Assembly: GCA_035530195.1 (NCBI GenBank)
Contig: DATKVG010000136.1
Coordinates: 1 to 48,473 of the forward strand
Direction of reading: 5' to 3'
Length of the DNA: 48,473 nt
From: JAPLKX01 sp035530195
Lineage (GTDB): Bacteria; Hydrogenedentota; Hydrogenedentia; Hydrogenedentales; SLHB01
A model generated the notes under the pieces. That model made no database searches. It was given only the letters and a program-made list of their open reading frames with translations, and had not been told where the DNA came from. The position numbers and the translations under genes were made by a program. Shown piece after piece: positions 6,600 through 14,867 of this stretch; within the stretch, counting starts at the first letter, position 1, and each line of letters opens with the position of its first letter.

Positions 6600-9563
6600 A
6601 TGGATTCCAAATCGCCCATCACTGATGCCCTGTCTTCACCCACCGACCGCGCGGCAACAGGGTTTCGCTACGCCCCTTACCTGACCGTTTTTGTGTCGAG
6701 CGCCTGCATCATGATCGTGGAACTGGTGGCGGGACGGCTGATTTCAAGGTACATCGGTCAGTCGCTGTACACGTGGACAACCATTATCGGCGTGGTGCTG
6801 GCGGGGATAGCGGTCGGCAACAGTATCGGCGGCCGGATCGCCGACCGGCGCTGGGGCCGTGGGACGCTGTCGGTGCAACTGTTTTTGGCGGCGGGCGGCT
6901 GCCTGGTGGTGTTGGGGCTGAACGCGGCAGCGGGGAGTTGGGCGGCGTTGGGTGTGCTGCCGTGGCCGGCGCGGATCCTCGTGCACGTGACAATATCGTT
7001 TCTGATTCCATCGGCGTTGCTGGGGACGATCAGCCCGGTGATCGCGAAGCGGGCATTGATGCAGGGTGATCCGACCGGCCGGACGATGGGCAACGTGTAT
7101 GCGGCGGCGATCGCGGGCAGCATACTGGGGACGTTTTTGACGGGCTACGTGCTGCTGATGTGGCTGGCAGTGTCGTGGATCCTGGCGGGTGCGGCGGGCA
7201 CGCTCGCACTGCTTGGAGCGGCTTACGCGGTGGGCGCGGCGGCGGGCAAAGGCACGGCGGCTCCCGCGGCGGAACGGGAGGACGCGGGCAAACCGGGTGA
7301 AAACCTGCTTGGGCAGATCTGGGGCCCGCTGCTGGCGGTGTTCATGGCGAACGCGTGCCTGATGGCGATCGAGGTTGTGGCGGGCCGGCTGGCATCAAGG
7401 TTCTACGGCCAGTCAATCTATTCGTGGACGACGGTTATCGGCCTGATCCTGGCCGGGATGACGCTGGGCAGCTACCTGGGCGGCAGGGCCGCGGACCGTA
7501 TCCGGGTGGACCGGCTTCTGAGCAAGCTGTTCATTGCGAGTTCGGTTTTGTGCATGGCCATTCCGCTGGGTACGAACCTGGTGGTTCATGCGGGGCCGGT
7601 GCGGATGCTTTATTGGCCGTATCAGACGGTGGTGTATATCGCGCTGGTGTACGTCTTGCCGGCGGTGCTTCTGGGGGCGACGGCGCCGGTGCTGGCGCGG
7701 ATGGCGTTGTTCCGCGGGCGCGGTGAGGGCCGGATTGTCGGGCTGGTGTACGCTTGCGGTTCGGCGGGCAGCATCGCGGGTACGTTCCTGGCGGGCTTTT
7801 ACCTGATAGCGGCGTTTGGGACGATGCGGACCCTGGCGGTGGTTGCACTGGTTTTGGCCGTCATAGCGCTGGTGTACGAGTCGCGGCTGATGTTTTCGCA
7901 CATTTGGGCCGCTTGCTGCGCCCTTCTGGTTCTTGGCTCGCTGGCGCCGTCGCTGCCGGTGGTCAGCCGGGCGAGTTCGGCCATGCTGCTCGAACTGGTG
8001 GCGCCTCCGAACGCCGTCTTCGCCGACGAGAGCCAATACTCGTTTATTGCGGTGACCGCGGAGGATGAGAACCCGAATATCCGGCAGATCGCCATGGACC
8101 AGCTCGTGCACAGCAAGGCGGACCTGGACAACCCGCTGGACCTCAAGTATGAGTACATGCACGTGTACGAAGCGGTGGTTGAAACAGAATTCAAGCCGGG
8201 CGAGCCGCTGAACGCGTTCAACGTCGGCGGAGGCGGGTACGTTTTCCCGCGCTATATCGAACTGACGAGGCCGGGCAGCTACATCGAGGTCGCCGAGATC
8301 GATTCCCGCGTTACCGAAGCCGCCCATGAAGCGTTCGGCCTGCCGCGGAACACGTCCATCAAGGCGTTCAATATGGATGCCAGGAACCGGGTGGCGGATC
8401 TGGTACGGATGAAGCGCGAAGGGAAACAGGCGCCGCGGTTTGACTGCATTTTTGGCGATTCGTTCAACGACTACAACGTGCCGTATCACCTGACCACGAA
8501 GGAGTTCAACGACCAGTTGCGGGAGCTGATGACCGACCGTGGCATCTACGCGCTGAACATCATCGACGTGATGGATTCGGGCAAGTTTCTTGGGGCCGTT
8601 GTCAAGACGTGCCGGGAAACCTTCCCCTATGTGTACGTGTTCGACACGTACGGGCGTCCGGACGAGCGGGAAACGTATGTTGTTGTCAACTCGCTGCAGC
8701 CGATCGATGCTGAAGGCATCCCAGGGAAAGTCAAGGAGAAACACGATTACGAGGGCAGGCTCCTCGATCAACAACTGGAGCCGCTGGTGGCGGCGGCGCC
8801 GGTGTTGACGGACAATTTTGCGCCGGTCGAGAACATGCTGGCGGCGGTTGTGCAGTATTCGCAGGAAGTGCCGACGGGCCTCTTGATGGATGCGGCGGAC
8901 GCTTATTTCCAGGACGGGAAGTACCGGCAGGCGATCCGGAAGGCGCGGCGGGCGCTGGCGTTGTCGCCGGGCCTGGGGAACGCGTACGAGTTGATAGGCA
9001 CGTCTCTGTTGAACCTTGGGGATCTGGAGGGTGCGGCGGAGAATATCGAGCAGGTGGTGAAGATCAAAACAGACGTAGCCGAAGCCCATCAAACGCTGAT
9101 AGACATCTACATCAAGATGCGTGACTACCCGAACGCGGTGCGGGCCGGGTTGGACGCCGTCAAGGAGTACCCGGACGACGCGGGGCTGTTGGGCGATTTG
9201 GGCGCCGCGTACATCCATGCGGGGCGCCCGGAACAGGCGCTGCAGCCGCTCTCGAGGGCGGTTGAACTCGATCCGACGCTGGTTTCGGCGCATAACAACC
9301 TGGCGACGGCGTGTTTCAAAACCGGAGACAACACCGGAGCAATCAACCACCTCAACCGGGTGCTCGAGATCGACCCACAGGCCAAAAACATCCAGCACCA
9401 ACTCGCCGTCGCGTATTTCAACGCCAGAGATTACGACAAGGCCTGGGACGCCGTAAAAAAGGCCCAGCTTAACAAGGAGCAAATCGACCCGAGTTTTGTG
9501 GAAGCGCTGAGCAGGGATTCCGGCAAGAGCCTGGCGCAGATGACCGGGTCGGGCGCTCTATAA
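6600..9563 (+). CDS. Membrane spermidine-synthase-like protein with duplicated TM module and C-terminal TPRs
   Basis: 987 aa in three parts. Residues 31-430 are two tandem copies of one multi-helix membrane module: 31-83 and 248-300 match almost residue for residue (VAGRL-S-YGQS-YTWTT.IG..LAG...GS.GGR.ADR), as do 137-186 and 354-403 (P..LLG...PV.A...L...). Residues ~470-740 form a spermidine-synthase-type methyltransferase fold with GGGG (543-546), the AEID acidic loop (565-568) and GDSFND (619-624). Residues ~740-950 are about six TPRs. Membrane SpeE-like proteins are known, but their substrate is usually unproven; polyamine synthesis is only one option. Weak ribosome site AGAGG before ATG 6600. 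A 68-nt hairpin follows 27 nt after the stop. Confidence 0.88.
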   Translation: MDSKSPITDALSSPTDRAATGFRYAPYLTVFVSSACIMIVELVAGRLISRYIGQSLYTWTTIIGVVLAGIAVGNSIGGRIADRRWGRGTLSVQLFLAAGGCLVVLGLNAAAGSWAALGVLPWPARILVHVTISFLIPSALLGTISPVIAKRALMQGDPTGRTMGNVYAAAIAGSILGTFLTGYVLLMWLAVSWILAGAAGTLALLGAAYAVGAAAGKGTAAPAAEREDAGKPGENLLGQIWGPLLAVFMANACLMAIEVVAGRLASRFYGQSIYSWTTVIGLILAGMTLGSYLGGRAADRIRVDRLLSKLFIASSVLCMAIPLGTNLVVHAGPVRMLYWPYQTVVYIALVYVLPAVLLGATAPVLARMALFRGRGEGRIVGLVYACGSAGSIAGTFLAGFYLIAAFGTMRTLAVVALVLAVIALVYESRLMFSHIWAACCALLVLGSLAPSLPVVSRASSAMLLELVAPPNAVFADESQYSFIAVTAEDENPNIRQIAMDQLVHSKADLDNPLDLKYEYMHVYEAVVETEFKPGEPLNAFNVGGGGYVFPRYIELTRPGSYIEVAEIDSRVTEAAHEAFGLPRNTSIKAFNMDARNRVADLVRMKREGKQAPRFDCIFGDSFNDYNVPYHLTTKEFNDQLRELMTDRGIYALNIIDVMDSGKFLGAVVKTCRETFPYVYVFDTYGRPDERETYVVVNSLQPIDAEGIPGKVKEKHDYEGRLLDQQLEPLVAAAPVLTDNFAPVENMLAAVVQYSQEVPTGLLMDAADAYFQDGKYRQAIRKARRALALSPGLGNAYELIGTSLLNLGDLEGAAENIEQVVKIKTDVAEAHQTLIDIYIKMRDYPNAVRAGLDAVKEYPDDAGLLGDLGAAYIHAGRPEQALQPLSRAVELDPTLVSAHNNLATACFKTGDNTGAINHLNRVLEIDPQAKNIQHQLAVAYFNARDYDKAWDAVKKAQLNKEQIDPSFVEALSRDSGKSLAQMTGSGAL

Positions 9564-9589
9564 CAGCCTATTAGTTCATCAAAAAAGCA

Positions 9590-9657
9590 GCGAAAAACGG
9601 GGACTGGCTCGCTTTCTTCGGCAGTTTGAAGAAAGCGAGCCTGTCCCCGCTTTTCGC
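9590..9657 (+). repeat. 68-nt hairpin element, copy R1
   Basis: Two 30-nt arms (9590-9619 and 9628-9657) around an 8-nt loop GGCAGTTT, with only two mismatched arm positions. The left arm begins GCGAAAAACGGGGACTGG. It lies between convergent genes, 27 nt after the plus-strand stop and in that gene's orientation. It lacks a U-tract, so it is not a classical terminator. Homologous to copies at 11691, 21811 and 39225. Confidence 0.9.
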
Positions 9658-9679
9658 ATCAGGATGATGCCTGACTTCA

Positions 9680-10303
9680 CTATCGGGGCGGCAGAATCCT
9701 GACGCGCCTGCCGTCGATGCGCAACCGGCCTTCCGTGTAAAGCTGGATTGCCCGGGGGTAGATTTCTCGTTCGACGGCCTGGACGCGATCGGCGAGCGAG
9801 TCGGGCGTGTCCTCTTCGAGTACGGGGATGGCCTTCTGCATGATGATTGGGCCGTGGTCGTATTCGGCGTCGACGAAATGGACGGTGGCGCCGCTGATTT
9901 TCGCCCCGTGCTCGATGACGGCCTCGTGCACGTGATGGCCGTACATGCCCCGCCCGCAAAACGCTGGGATCAGCGCCGGGTGCACGTTCATGATCTTCCC
10001 GTTGTATGCGGGGTCGATATCGAGCAGGCTCATGAAGCCCGCCAGCACCACGAGGCCGGGGTTGTGCGCACGCACTTCGCCCCAGACGGCCCGGCTGAAC
10101 GACGGGGTGTCGGCAAAGTCTTTTCGGGCGATCGTAATGGCGGGTACGCCGTGGTTTTTTGCGCGCTCGAGGCCGTAGACGCCGTGGCGGGAACTGATCA
10201 CACAGGCTACGGATGCGTCCAACTTGCCGGTTTCGATATGGGTGAAGATGTTTTCGAGCGTCGTCCCGCCGCCGGAAAGCAACACGGCCAATTTCATTGC
10301 CAT
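9680..10303 (-). CDS. purN: Phosphoribosylglycinamide formyltransferase PurN
   Basis: Transfers formyl from 10-formyl-THF to GAR in purine synthesis (cytosol). 207 aa, normal length. Phosphate-binding SGGGTTLENI (10-19), catalytic N106-x-H108 (NVHPALIPAF) and D149 (EYDHGPII) are intact. ATG 10303 follows AGGGGAG; a second in-frame ATG lies two codons later. Monocistronic with its own promoter and no other purine genes beside it. Confidence 0.96.
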   Translation of the reverse strand: MAMKLAVLLSGGGTTLENIFTHIETGKLDASVACVISSRHGVYGLERAKNHGVPAITIARKDFADTPSFSRAVWGEVRAHNPGLVVLAGFMSLLDIDPAYNGKIMNVHPALIPAFCGRGMYGHHVHEAVIEHGAKISGATVHFVDAEYDHGPIIMQKAIPVLEEDTPDSLADRVQAVEREIYPRAIQLYTEGRLRIDGRRVRILPPR

Positions 10304-10328
10304 TGTGGGCTCCCCTGATTCGGAAGGG

Positions 10329-10358
10329 AGTATAAGCTTTCCCGGAAGGCATTACCAA
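10329..10358 (-). promoter_or_regulatory. Putative purN promoter
   Basis: Minus-strand TTGGTA (10358-10353), 18-nt spacer, TATACT (10334-10329). The leader of about 20 nt includes the purN ribosome site. Confidence 0.6.
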
Positions 10359-10422
10359 GCAGCCAAGGGAGTGAGAAAGTGGACATTGTGGACAAAGACA
10401 GATTTTCTGACCGGCGGATAAG

Positions 10423-10431
10423 TGCTACCAT
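10423..10431 (+). promoter_or_regulatory. Extended -10 element, probably giving a leaderless mRNA
   Basis: TGCTACCAT ends 7 nt before the A of ATG 10439, exactly the usual distance from a -10 to the transcript start. No Shine-Dalgarno sequence precedes that ATG, so initiation on a leaderless message is likely. Confidence 0.45.
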
Positions 10432-10438
10432 GGCGGGC

Positions 10439-12379
10439 ATGGAATCGAGTGAGAAGCCGCTGCTTTGCCGGCGGCATGTGGCGGCGGGGCTGGCGTTTTG
10501 GGCGATTTACTGCGTAATTGCGGTCGGATTGCGGGGGGTGCGTTGGGACGAGCAGTACGAATTTGCCCAGGTGATCACGCGCGAGGTCGTGTATCCGGAG
10601 GGCCACCCGTACCCGTACTGCGTTCGGAACGCGCTTAACCTCCAGATTTACGCGACAGCGGCGCTCGATTGGCTGACGGGGAGCCCGGCGATCGTGTGCG
10701 GGTTCCGCAACATGTTGTACCTGCTGGCGACGGTTACGCCGGTGTACCTGCTGGGCGTGCTGCTGGGGGGCCGGGCGCTGGCGGGTCACGCGGCGGCGGT
10801 GTTGATCCTGCTGGGCGCGCACGAGGAGTTCGATGCCTGCTACCAACTGTTTGCGTGGCCGCAATACGCGTCGACGGGCCACGTCGGGCTGGGGTATGCG
10901 TTGACGGCGCTGGCACTGCTTGCGGGCGGCCACCTGGGGGCGGGCTTGTTCATGCTGGGCCTGATGCCGTGCGTACACATCGGGCAGATGCCGATCCTGC
11001 TGGGGTGCAGCGCCGTGGCGGGCGCATACACGGCGTTGAAGGACCGCGCCGAGTTGAAACATATTCTGCGTTCTGCGCCGTGGGGGTTGGCGGGCCTGGC
11101 GGTGTGCGCCGCGGTGTGGCTGGGCAAAGGGGCGGTGCACGTCCCGCTGCCGCAATCCGGGCCGTACGTTTCGACGGCGGACGCCGCGGCGGTCTGGGCC
11201 GGGTATATCGCCCAAGACGCGCTGCGCGCCCTTCCCGGCCGGCCGACAAGCTACACGAACAGTTTCATCGTTCTCGCGGCCGCGCTCCTGATCACCACGC
11301 TGCTCTATCTTTCTTCTCGCAAGAATCGTCAATCGTCAATCGTCAATCGTCAATCCATGGTGTGGGTATATGTTGTGCTGGTTGCGGCGGCGGTGTGGGG
11401 CGTGATGGCGGTGCATTACGCGGTGGGCGAGCACGTGCCGTACGTGCTGATATCGTGGATGCCGTACCGGTTCGCCAACCATGCCGCATACATCCTCATC
11501 GCGGCCGTAGCCGCCGTTCTGTGCGGTTATTCAAACAAGGCGCAATGGGTCATGCCGGCGGTGCTGGTGGTGGGAGCAGTACGGCCTTTTCTGGCCGGCT
11601 TGCTGCCCGGGAGTCTGTACATGCGGTACGTGGCGGGCGGGGAAGGGCTGCTGTTTTTCCTGATGGGCTTGGCCTGCTTTGTTTTGCTGGCGCAAAAAAC
11701 GGGGACTGACTCGCTTTTCGGCAGTTTGAAAAGCGTGTCTGTCCCCGCTTTTTGCGGATCCATGGCCCACAAATGGCTATTTGCCGGCGGGACGGCTGTG
11801 ATGCTATTGAGCGCGTTGGCACTGGGGCTACGGCATCAGTTTGGCCTGGCGTGCGCACTGGCGGGGTTCGTGGCGGCGGCGGTAGCACCGCGGTGGCAAA
11901 TGAGGGCAACCTCGCGGGTGGCCGTGGCGGCGCTCGCGCTCGCGGTCGTCTTGATGACGGCAGGCCAGTGGCGAGGGCGGCAACACCTGCCGGCGGCTCG
12001 GTTTGACCGGGACGTGGTGAGCTACCTGGCGGCACGGGGCGAGGCGGGGGCTATGCTGCTCGCGCGGCCCGAGCAGTACACGTTGCAGGCCCGGAGCGGG
12101 CATCCCGTGGTGGCGGACACGTGCCTGGCGCCGTGGATTCCCTACATGCCGAGCATCGGGCCCGCGATACAGAAGATTCACCAGGATTTCTATGGAGAGA
12201 CGTTCAGCCCGCCGCATAAAGGCGAGTGGAACACGCTGTGGAGCGAACGGACGGAGGCAGATTGGCAGGATCTGAGGCGGGCATACGGTGTTGGCTACGT
12301 GGTGTCGCCGAACCAGGTACCGCTGCAGTTGCCGGTTGCCGTGCCCGGGCCGGTGGAGACGTTGTATCGGATTCCCTGA
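10439..12379 (+). CDS. Polytopic membrane protein of unknown function carrying two translated repeats
   Basis: About 646 aa from ATG 10439 (ATG 10430 is possible but overlaps the -10). After one N-terminal helix comes an acidic loop with VRWDEQYEF, then roughly twelve to fourteen hydrophobic segments and a soluble C-terminal tail of ~130 residues. The acidic WDE in the first loop followed by many helices recalls GT-C glycosyltransferases, but I see no decisive motif, so no function is assigned. Two loops are built from intergenic-type repeats: a 7-nt x 4 repeat (11324-11351; KNRQSSIVNRQS) and a complete 66-nt hairpin (11691-11756; QKTGTDSLFGSLKSVSV). Both keep the frame open. They could be recent insertions that the topology tolerates. 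Confidence 0.8.
   Translation: MESSEKPLLCRRHVAAGLAFWAIYCVIAVGLRGVRWDEQYEFAQVITREVVYPEGHPYPYCVRNALNLQIYATAALDWLTGSPAIVCGFRNMLYLLATVTPVYLLGVLLGGRALAGHAAAVLILLGAHEEFDACYQLFAWPQYASTGHVGLGYALTALALLAGGHLGAGLFMLGLMPCVHIGQMPILLGCSAVAGAYTALKDRAELKHILRSAPWGLAGLAVCAAVWLGKGAVHVPLPQSGPYVSTADAAAVWAGYIAQDALRALPGRPTSYTNSFIVLAAALLITTLLYLSSRKNRQSSIVNRQSMVWVYVVLVAAAVWGVMAVHYAVGEHVPYVLISWMPYRFANHAAYILIAAVAAVLCGYSNKAQWVMPAVLVVGAVRPFLAGLLPGSLYMRYVAGGEGLLFFLMGLACFVLLAQKTGTDSLFGSLKSVSVPAFCGSMAHKWLFAGGTAVMLLSALALGLRHQFGLACALAGFVAAAVAPRWQMRATSRVAVAALALAVVLMTAGQWRGRQHLPAARFDRDVVSYLAARGEAGAMLLARPEQYTLQARSGHPVVADTCLAPWIPYMPSIGPAIQKIHQDFYGETFSPPHKGEWNTLWSERTEADWQDLRRAYGVGYVVSPNQVPLQLPVAVPGPVETLYRIP
11324..11355 (+). repeat. 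Heptanucleotide tandem repeat (AATCGTC x4 plus AATC) inside a CDS
   Basis: Four perfect units of AATCGTC and a partial fifth, read through in frame within a predicted loop. Seven is not a multiple of three, so gain or loss of one unit would shift the frame and truncate the protein. A degenerate relative lies in the intergenic stretch near 37018-37047. Confidence 0.85.
11691..11756 (+). repeat. Hairpin element copy R2, inside a CDS in frame
   Basis: Arms start GCAAAAAACGGGGACTGA and end with the complement, with the same GGCAGTTT loop as R1. Relative to R1 an arm pair changes from G:C to A:T (GGCTCG/..GCC versus GACTCG/..GTC), a compensatory change. At 66 nt (22 codons) it preserves the host frame and encodes a hydrophilic loop between two membrane helices. 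Confidence 0.9.
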
Positions 12380-12419
12380 AGGGTAGGCAGGCAGATCGGG
12401 TATGAGGTTTGGGGTAATT

Positions 12420-12470
12420 AAGGATGAAGGATGAAAAACAACCACGGCGGCGCTGAGGACGCAGAGGGAC
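12420..12470. repeat. Low-complexity intergenic repeat debris
   Basis: AAGGATGAAGGATGAA followed by a CGGCGCTGAGGACGCAGAG stretch. The first part recurs at 34805 (AAGGATGAAGGACGAAGG), and the GACGCAGAG part resembles the complement of CCTCTGCGCG...CCTCTGCG at 33653. No gene is seen between 12380 and 12490. Confidence 0.5.
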
Positions 12471-12490
12471 GGGCGCAACCGGAAGCGTAG

Positions 12491-12508
12491 TCAGTCCCTG
12501 TTTTTCGC
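12491..12508 (-). repeat. Hairpin element half copy (left arm only) at a gene 3' end
   Basis: Minus strand GCGAAAAACAGGGACTGA, the left arm of the hairpin family without loop or right arm. It forms the last codons (AKNRD) and the TGA stop of the PP2C gene. Confidence 0.8.
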
Positions 12509-13420
12509 TTGGGGGTTGCGGAGGATGGCTTTGAGGCGGTTGAATAGGCCGGGGGCGGGGACGTTGACCTCGTCTGCGCCTTCCTGGAGGGGGCGGACCG
12601 GGGGTTCTTTGGCGACGCGGAGGAGGACGGCGGTGATGTTGTCGTTGCCGCCTTTTGCGAGTGCCTTGCCGATTAGCACGCGCACGGCGCTCTGGACACT
12701 CTCGGAGGTGAGGACGGAACTGATCTCGTTGTCGTCGAGCATGTTGGACAGGCCGTCCGAGCAGATGAGGATCAGGTCGTCTTCCTGGAGGCGGAGGGAG
12801 AACAGGTCGGATTCGACGGTTCCCTTGATGCCGACGGCGCGCGTGATGAGGTTTTTGAGCGAATGGTTTCGTGCTTCCTGTTGGCTGATGTATCCATTGC
12901 GGACCTGCTCGGCGACAAGGGAGTGGTCGTCGGTGATCTGGAAGATCCTGCGTTCGGTGCGCTTGAGGTAGACGCGGCTGTCGCCGACCTGGCCGATGTA
13001 GGCGCACGACCCGTGGATGACGACGGCGGACACGGTGGTTCCCATACCGCGGAATTCGGGATTTTTTTCGGCTTCGGCGAAGATGCGCGCATTGGCCGCC
13101 TGGAGCGCCTCGGTGAGCCGGTCCGGGATAACGCCGGTTTTCTCGGCGTAGTATTCGTTGATCAGGATGTGGAGAGCGAGCCGGCTGGCCAGCTCGCCGG
13201 CGCTGGCCCCGCCCATCCCGTCGGCGACGGCAAACAGGAGCCCGCGGTCATAGAGGAGGGCCATATCCTGCGGTGCGCAAAAGATGCAGGAATCCTCGTT
13301 ATGCGCGCGTTTTTTGCCCACGTCGGATAGCAGGTGGGCGTGGATATAGTCGCCGTTCCAATGGTACTCGAAGTTTTCGCCGTTATCCGGCCCGCCGTGC
13401 GTCAAAGGGATCAAACCCAT
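12491..13420 (-). CDS. PP2C-family serine/threonine phosphatase
   Basis: 309 aa, metal-dependent protein phosphatase that normally opposes Hanks-type kinases. Family motifs in order: RxxNED (38-43), DGMGG (67-71), GMGTTVSAVVI, QVGDSRVYL, ICSDGL and KGGNDNITAVLL, covering the aspartates that bind the two metals. No signal peptide or transmembrane segment, so cytosolic. A ~35-residue tail follows the domain and ends in AKNRD, encoded by a half hairpin repeat; the ancestral stop was probably elsewhere. No kinase gene is adjacent. The start is ATG 13420 with GGGAG upstream; the leader is long (about 129 nt) if the promoter at 13556-13564 is right. Confidence 0.95.
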   Translation of the reverse strand: MGLIPLTHGGPDNGENFEYHWNGDYIHAHLLSDVGKKRAHNEDSCIFCAPQDMALLYDRGLLFAVADGMGGASAGELASRLALHILINEYYAEKTGVIPDRLTEALQAANARIFAEAEKNPEFRGMGTTVSAVVIHGSCAYIGQVGDSRVYLKRTERRIFQITDDHSLVAEQVRNGYISQQEARNHSLKNLITRAVGIKGTVESDLFSLRLQEDDLILICSDGLSNMLDDNEISSVLTSESVQSAVRVLIGKALAKGGNDNITAVLLRVAKEPPVRPLQEGADEVNVPAPGLFNRLKAILRNPQAKNRD

Positions 13421-13555
13421 CCCACTACAACTCCCGTCGACCCGGCATAGGCGGGCGGGGCGCCCGTCGGCGGAGCGCCTGCGTAAGAGGTCTTAAAACA
13501 CATGCCTATCTTCGCTCGTCGTCGTGCGTTCCACAGTCACAATAGAATTGCGTAA

Positions 13556-13564
13556 AATATACCA
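13556..13564 (-). promoter_or_regulatory. Extended -10 promoter of the PP2C gene
   Basis: Minus-strand TGGTATATT (13564-13556), matching the TGnTAnnnT pattern, in an AT-rich pocket between the PP2C and ilvC genes. Confidence 0.45.
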
Positions 13565-13602
13565 CACGCACGCGGGCGCCGGCTGTGCCCGATGAAAATA
13601 AT

Positions 13603-14703
13603 CTAATTGGCCTTACGGCCTTGAACGCCTTTTGTAGCTTTTGTAATTTCCCTTGCGGGCTCTTTAGGCCGCAGGGCGCGGGCCGCCTTCCCGGCCTGCC
13701 ACATTTCCGACCCGGCTATTTCGCCGAGTTCCTTGGCCAATTGCTGCTGGTAATCGGGTTTGCCGCACGTCCTGAGGACACGGCGGGTTTCCTCACCTCG
13801 CTTGACGCGCTTGTAGAGTTCTTTGAAGAGTGGCAGCGTGGCTTTTCTGAACTTCGGTTTCCAATCGAGCGCGCCGCGCTGTGCGGTGGCGGAACAGTTC
13901 GAATACATCCAGTCCATGCCGTTCTCGTCGACCAGGCGGATCAGGCTCTGCGTGAGTTCTTCGACGGTTTCGTTGAACGCTTCGCTGGGGCTGTGGCCGT
14001 TGGCGCGCAGGACGTCGTACTGGGCTTCCATGATGCCGGCCAGCGCGCCCATCAAAACGCCGCGCTCGCCGGTGAGGTCGCTGAACACCTCGTGTTCGAA
14101 CGTGGTCGGGAACAGATATCCCGAACCGACGGCGATACCCAGCGCCACGCACCGGTCATAGGCGCTGCCGGTGGCGTCCTGGAACACGGCGAAACTCGAG
14201 TTGATCCCCGCGCCGGACAGGAAATTGCGCCTCACCGAGGTGCCGGACCCTTTGGGTGCGACCATGATGACGTCGACGTCTTTAGGGGGAATGACTTTAG
14301 TCTGATCGCGGTATACGATGCTGAACCCGTGCGAGAAATAGAGGGCGTCGCCGGGGTTGAGGCATTTCTTGATGAGGGGCCAGATGGCCTTTTGGGCGGC
14401 GTCGGACACCAGCATTTGAATGATTGTGCCGCGCCGTGCGGCTTCTTCGATCTCAAACAGGTCCTTGCCGGGCGCCCAGCCGTCTTTCACGGCTCTGTCC
14501 CAATCTCTTTTGAACTGTTTGGACTGGCCGACGATGACGTTGAACCCGTTGTCGCGCATATTCAGGCCTTGAGCGGGTCCTTGCACGCCATAGCCGATCA
14601 CGGCGATGGTTTCATTTTTGAGGACCTTGCGCGCCTTGGCCATCGAGAACTCTTTGCGCGTGACAACTTCTTCCTTTACTCCGCCAAAATCTATCAACGC
14701 CAT
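13603..14703 (-). CDS. ilvC: Ketol-acid reductoisomerase, Ilv5-like type
   Basis: Converts 2-acetolactate or 2-aceto-2-hydroxybutyrate to the dihydroxy acids of valine, leucine and isoleucine synthesis, with NAD(P)H and Mg2+. 366 aa from ATG 14703 (GGAGG upstream). N-terminal Rossmann motif GYGVQGPAQGLNMRDNG (not the usual GYGSQGHA), then YFSHGF, DVDVIMVAPKGSGTSVRR, TTFEHEVFSDLTGERG (metal ligands) and NGHSPSEAFNETVEE. The GWAPGKDLFEIEEA insert and NSSFAVFQDATGSAYD match the fungal/Bacteroidetes Ilv5-like branch rather than ordinary class I. No other ilv genes adjoin it, so it is an isolated branched-chain gene. A lysine/arginine-rich tail ends the protein. Confidence 0.95.
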   Translation of the reverse strand: MALIDFGGVKEEVVTRKEFSMAKARKVLKNETIAVIGYGVQGPAQGLNMRDNGFNVIVGQSKQFKRDWDRAVKDGWAPGKDLFEIEEAARRGTIIQMLVSDAAQKAIWPLIKKCLNPGDALYFSHGFSIVYRDQTKVIPPKDVDVIMVAPKGSGTSVRRNFLSGAGINSSFAVFQDATGSAYDRCVALGIAVGSGYLFPTTFEHEVFSDLTGERGVLMGALAGIMEAQYDVLRANGHSPSEAFNETVEELTQSLIRLVDENGMDWMYSNCSATAQRGALDWKPKFRKATLPLFKELYKRVKRGEETRRVLRTCGKPDYQQQLAKELGEIAGSEMWQAGKAARALRPKEPAREITKATKGVQGRKAN

Positions 14704-14722
14704 GCCGATCAACCTCCGCGTG

Positions 14723-14745
14723 TTGCCCCGTAAATCCGGGGGCAA
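14723..14745 (-). promoter_or_regulatory. Stem-loop in the ilvC leader
   Basis: Perfect 7-bp inverted repeat TTGCCCC / GGGGCAA around a 9-nt loop, just upstream of the ilvC ribosome site GGAGG. It could modulate ribosome access; there is no leader peptide rich in Ile/Leu/Val or a U-tract to suggest attenuation. Confidence 0.35.
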
Positions 14746-14792
14746 GCGAGCCGCGACCGCGCGGACTCGTATTGTTTTACAAAGGTCGGGGC

Positions 14793-14822
14793 AGTGTAGC
14801 GCGGTCCAGGGTCGGTTTGCAA
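14793..14822 (-). promoter_or_regulatory. Putative ilvC promoter
   Basis: Minus strand TTGCAA (14822-14817), 18-nt spacer, TACACT (14798-14793). The leader would be about 83 nt and contain the stem-loop at 14723-14745. Confidence 0.55.
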
Positions 14823-14841
14823 ATACACGATGCATACGGGC

Positions 14842-14867
14842 TGCAGGCAAGACGCCTGCACCACAAT
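14842..14867 (-). repeat. 26-nt hairpin element of a second family, copy 1
   Basis: Minus strand: ATTGTGG then TGCAGGC-GTCTT-GCCTGCA, a perfect 7-bp stem with a 5-nt loop. It begins on the last base of the SMP-30 gene's TGA. A second copy at 37164-37189 also follows a minus-strand stop, 12 nt away. Confidence 0.7.

Noticed and set aside
7413..9482. Minus-strand ORF of 689 codons opposite the spermidine-synthase-like gene
   Set aside because: Composition of a codon shadow (Arg/His/Gln-rich) and no family features.
9590..9657. Intrinsic terminator
   Set aside because: A long stem but no U-tract; copies inside a CDS argue against simple termination.
11324..11355. CRISPR array
   Set aside because: 7-nt direct units without spacers; the same holds for the 8- and 9-nt repeats at 34822-34905.
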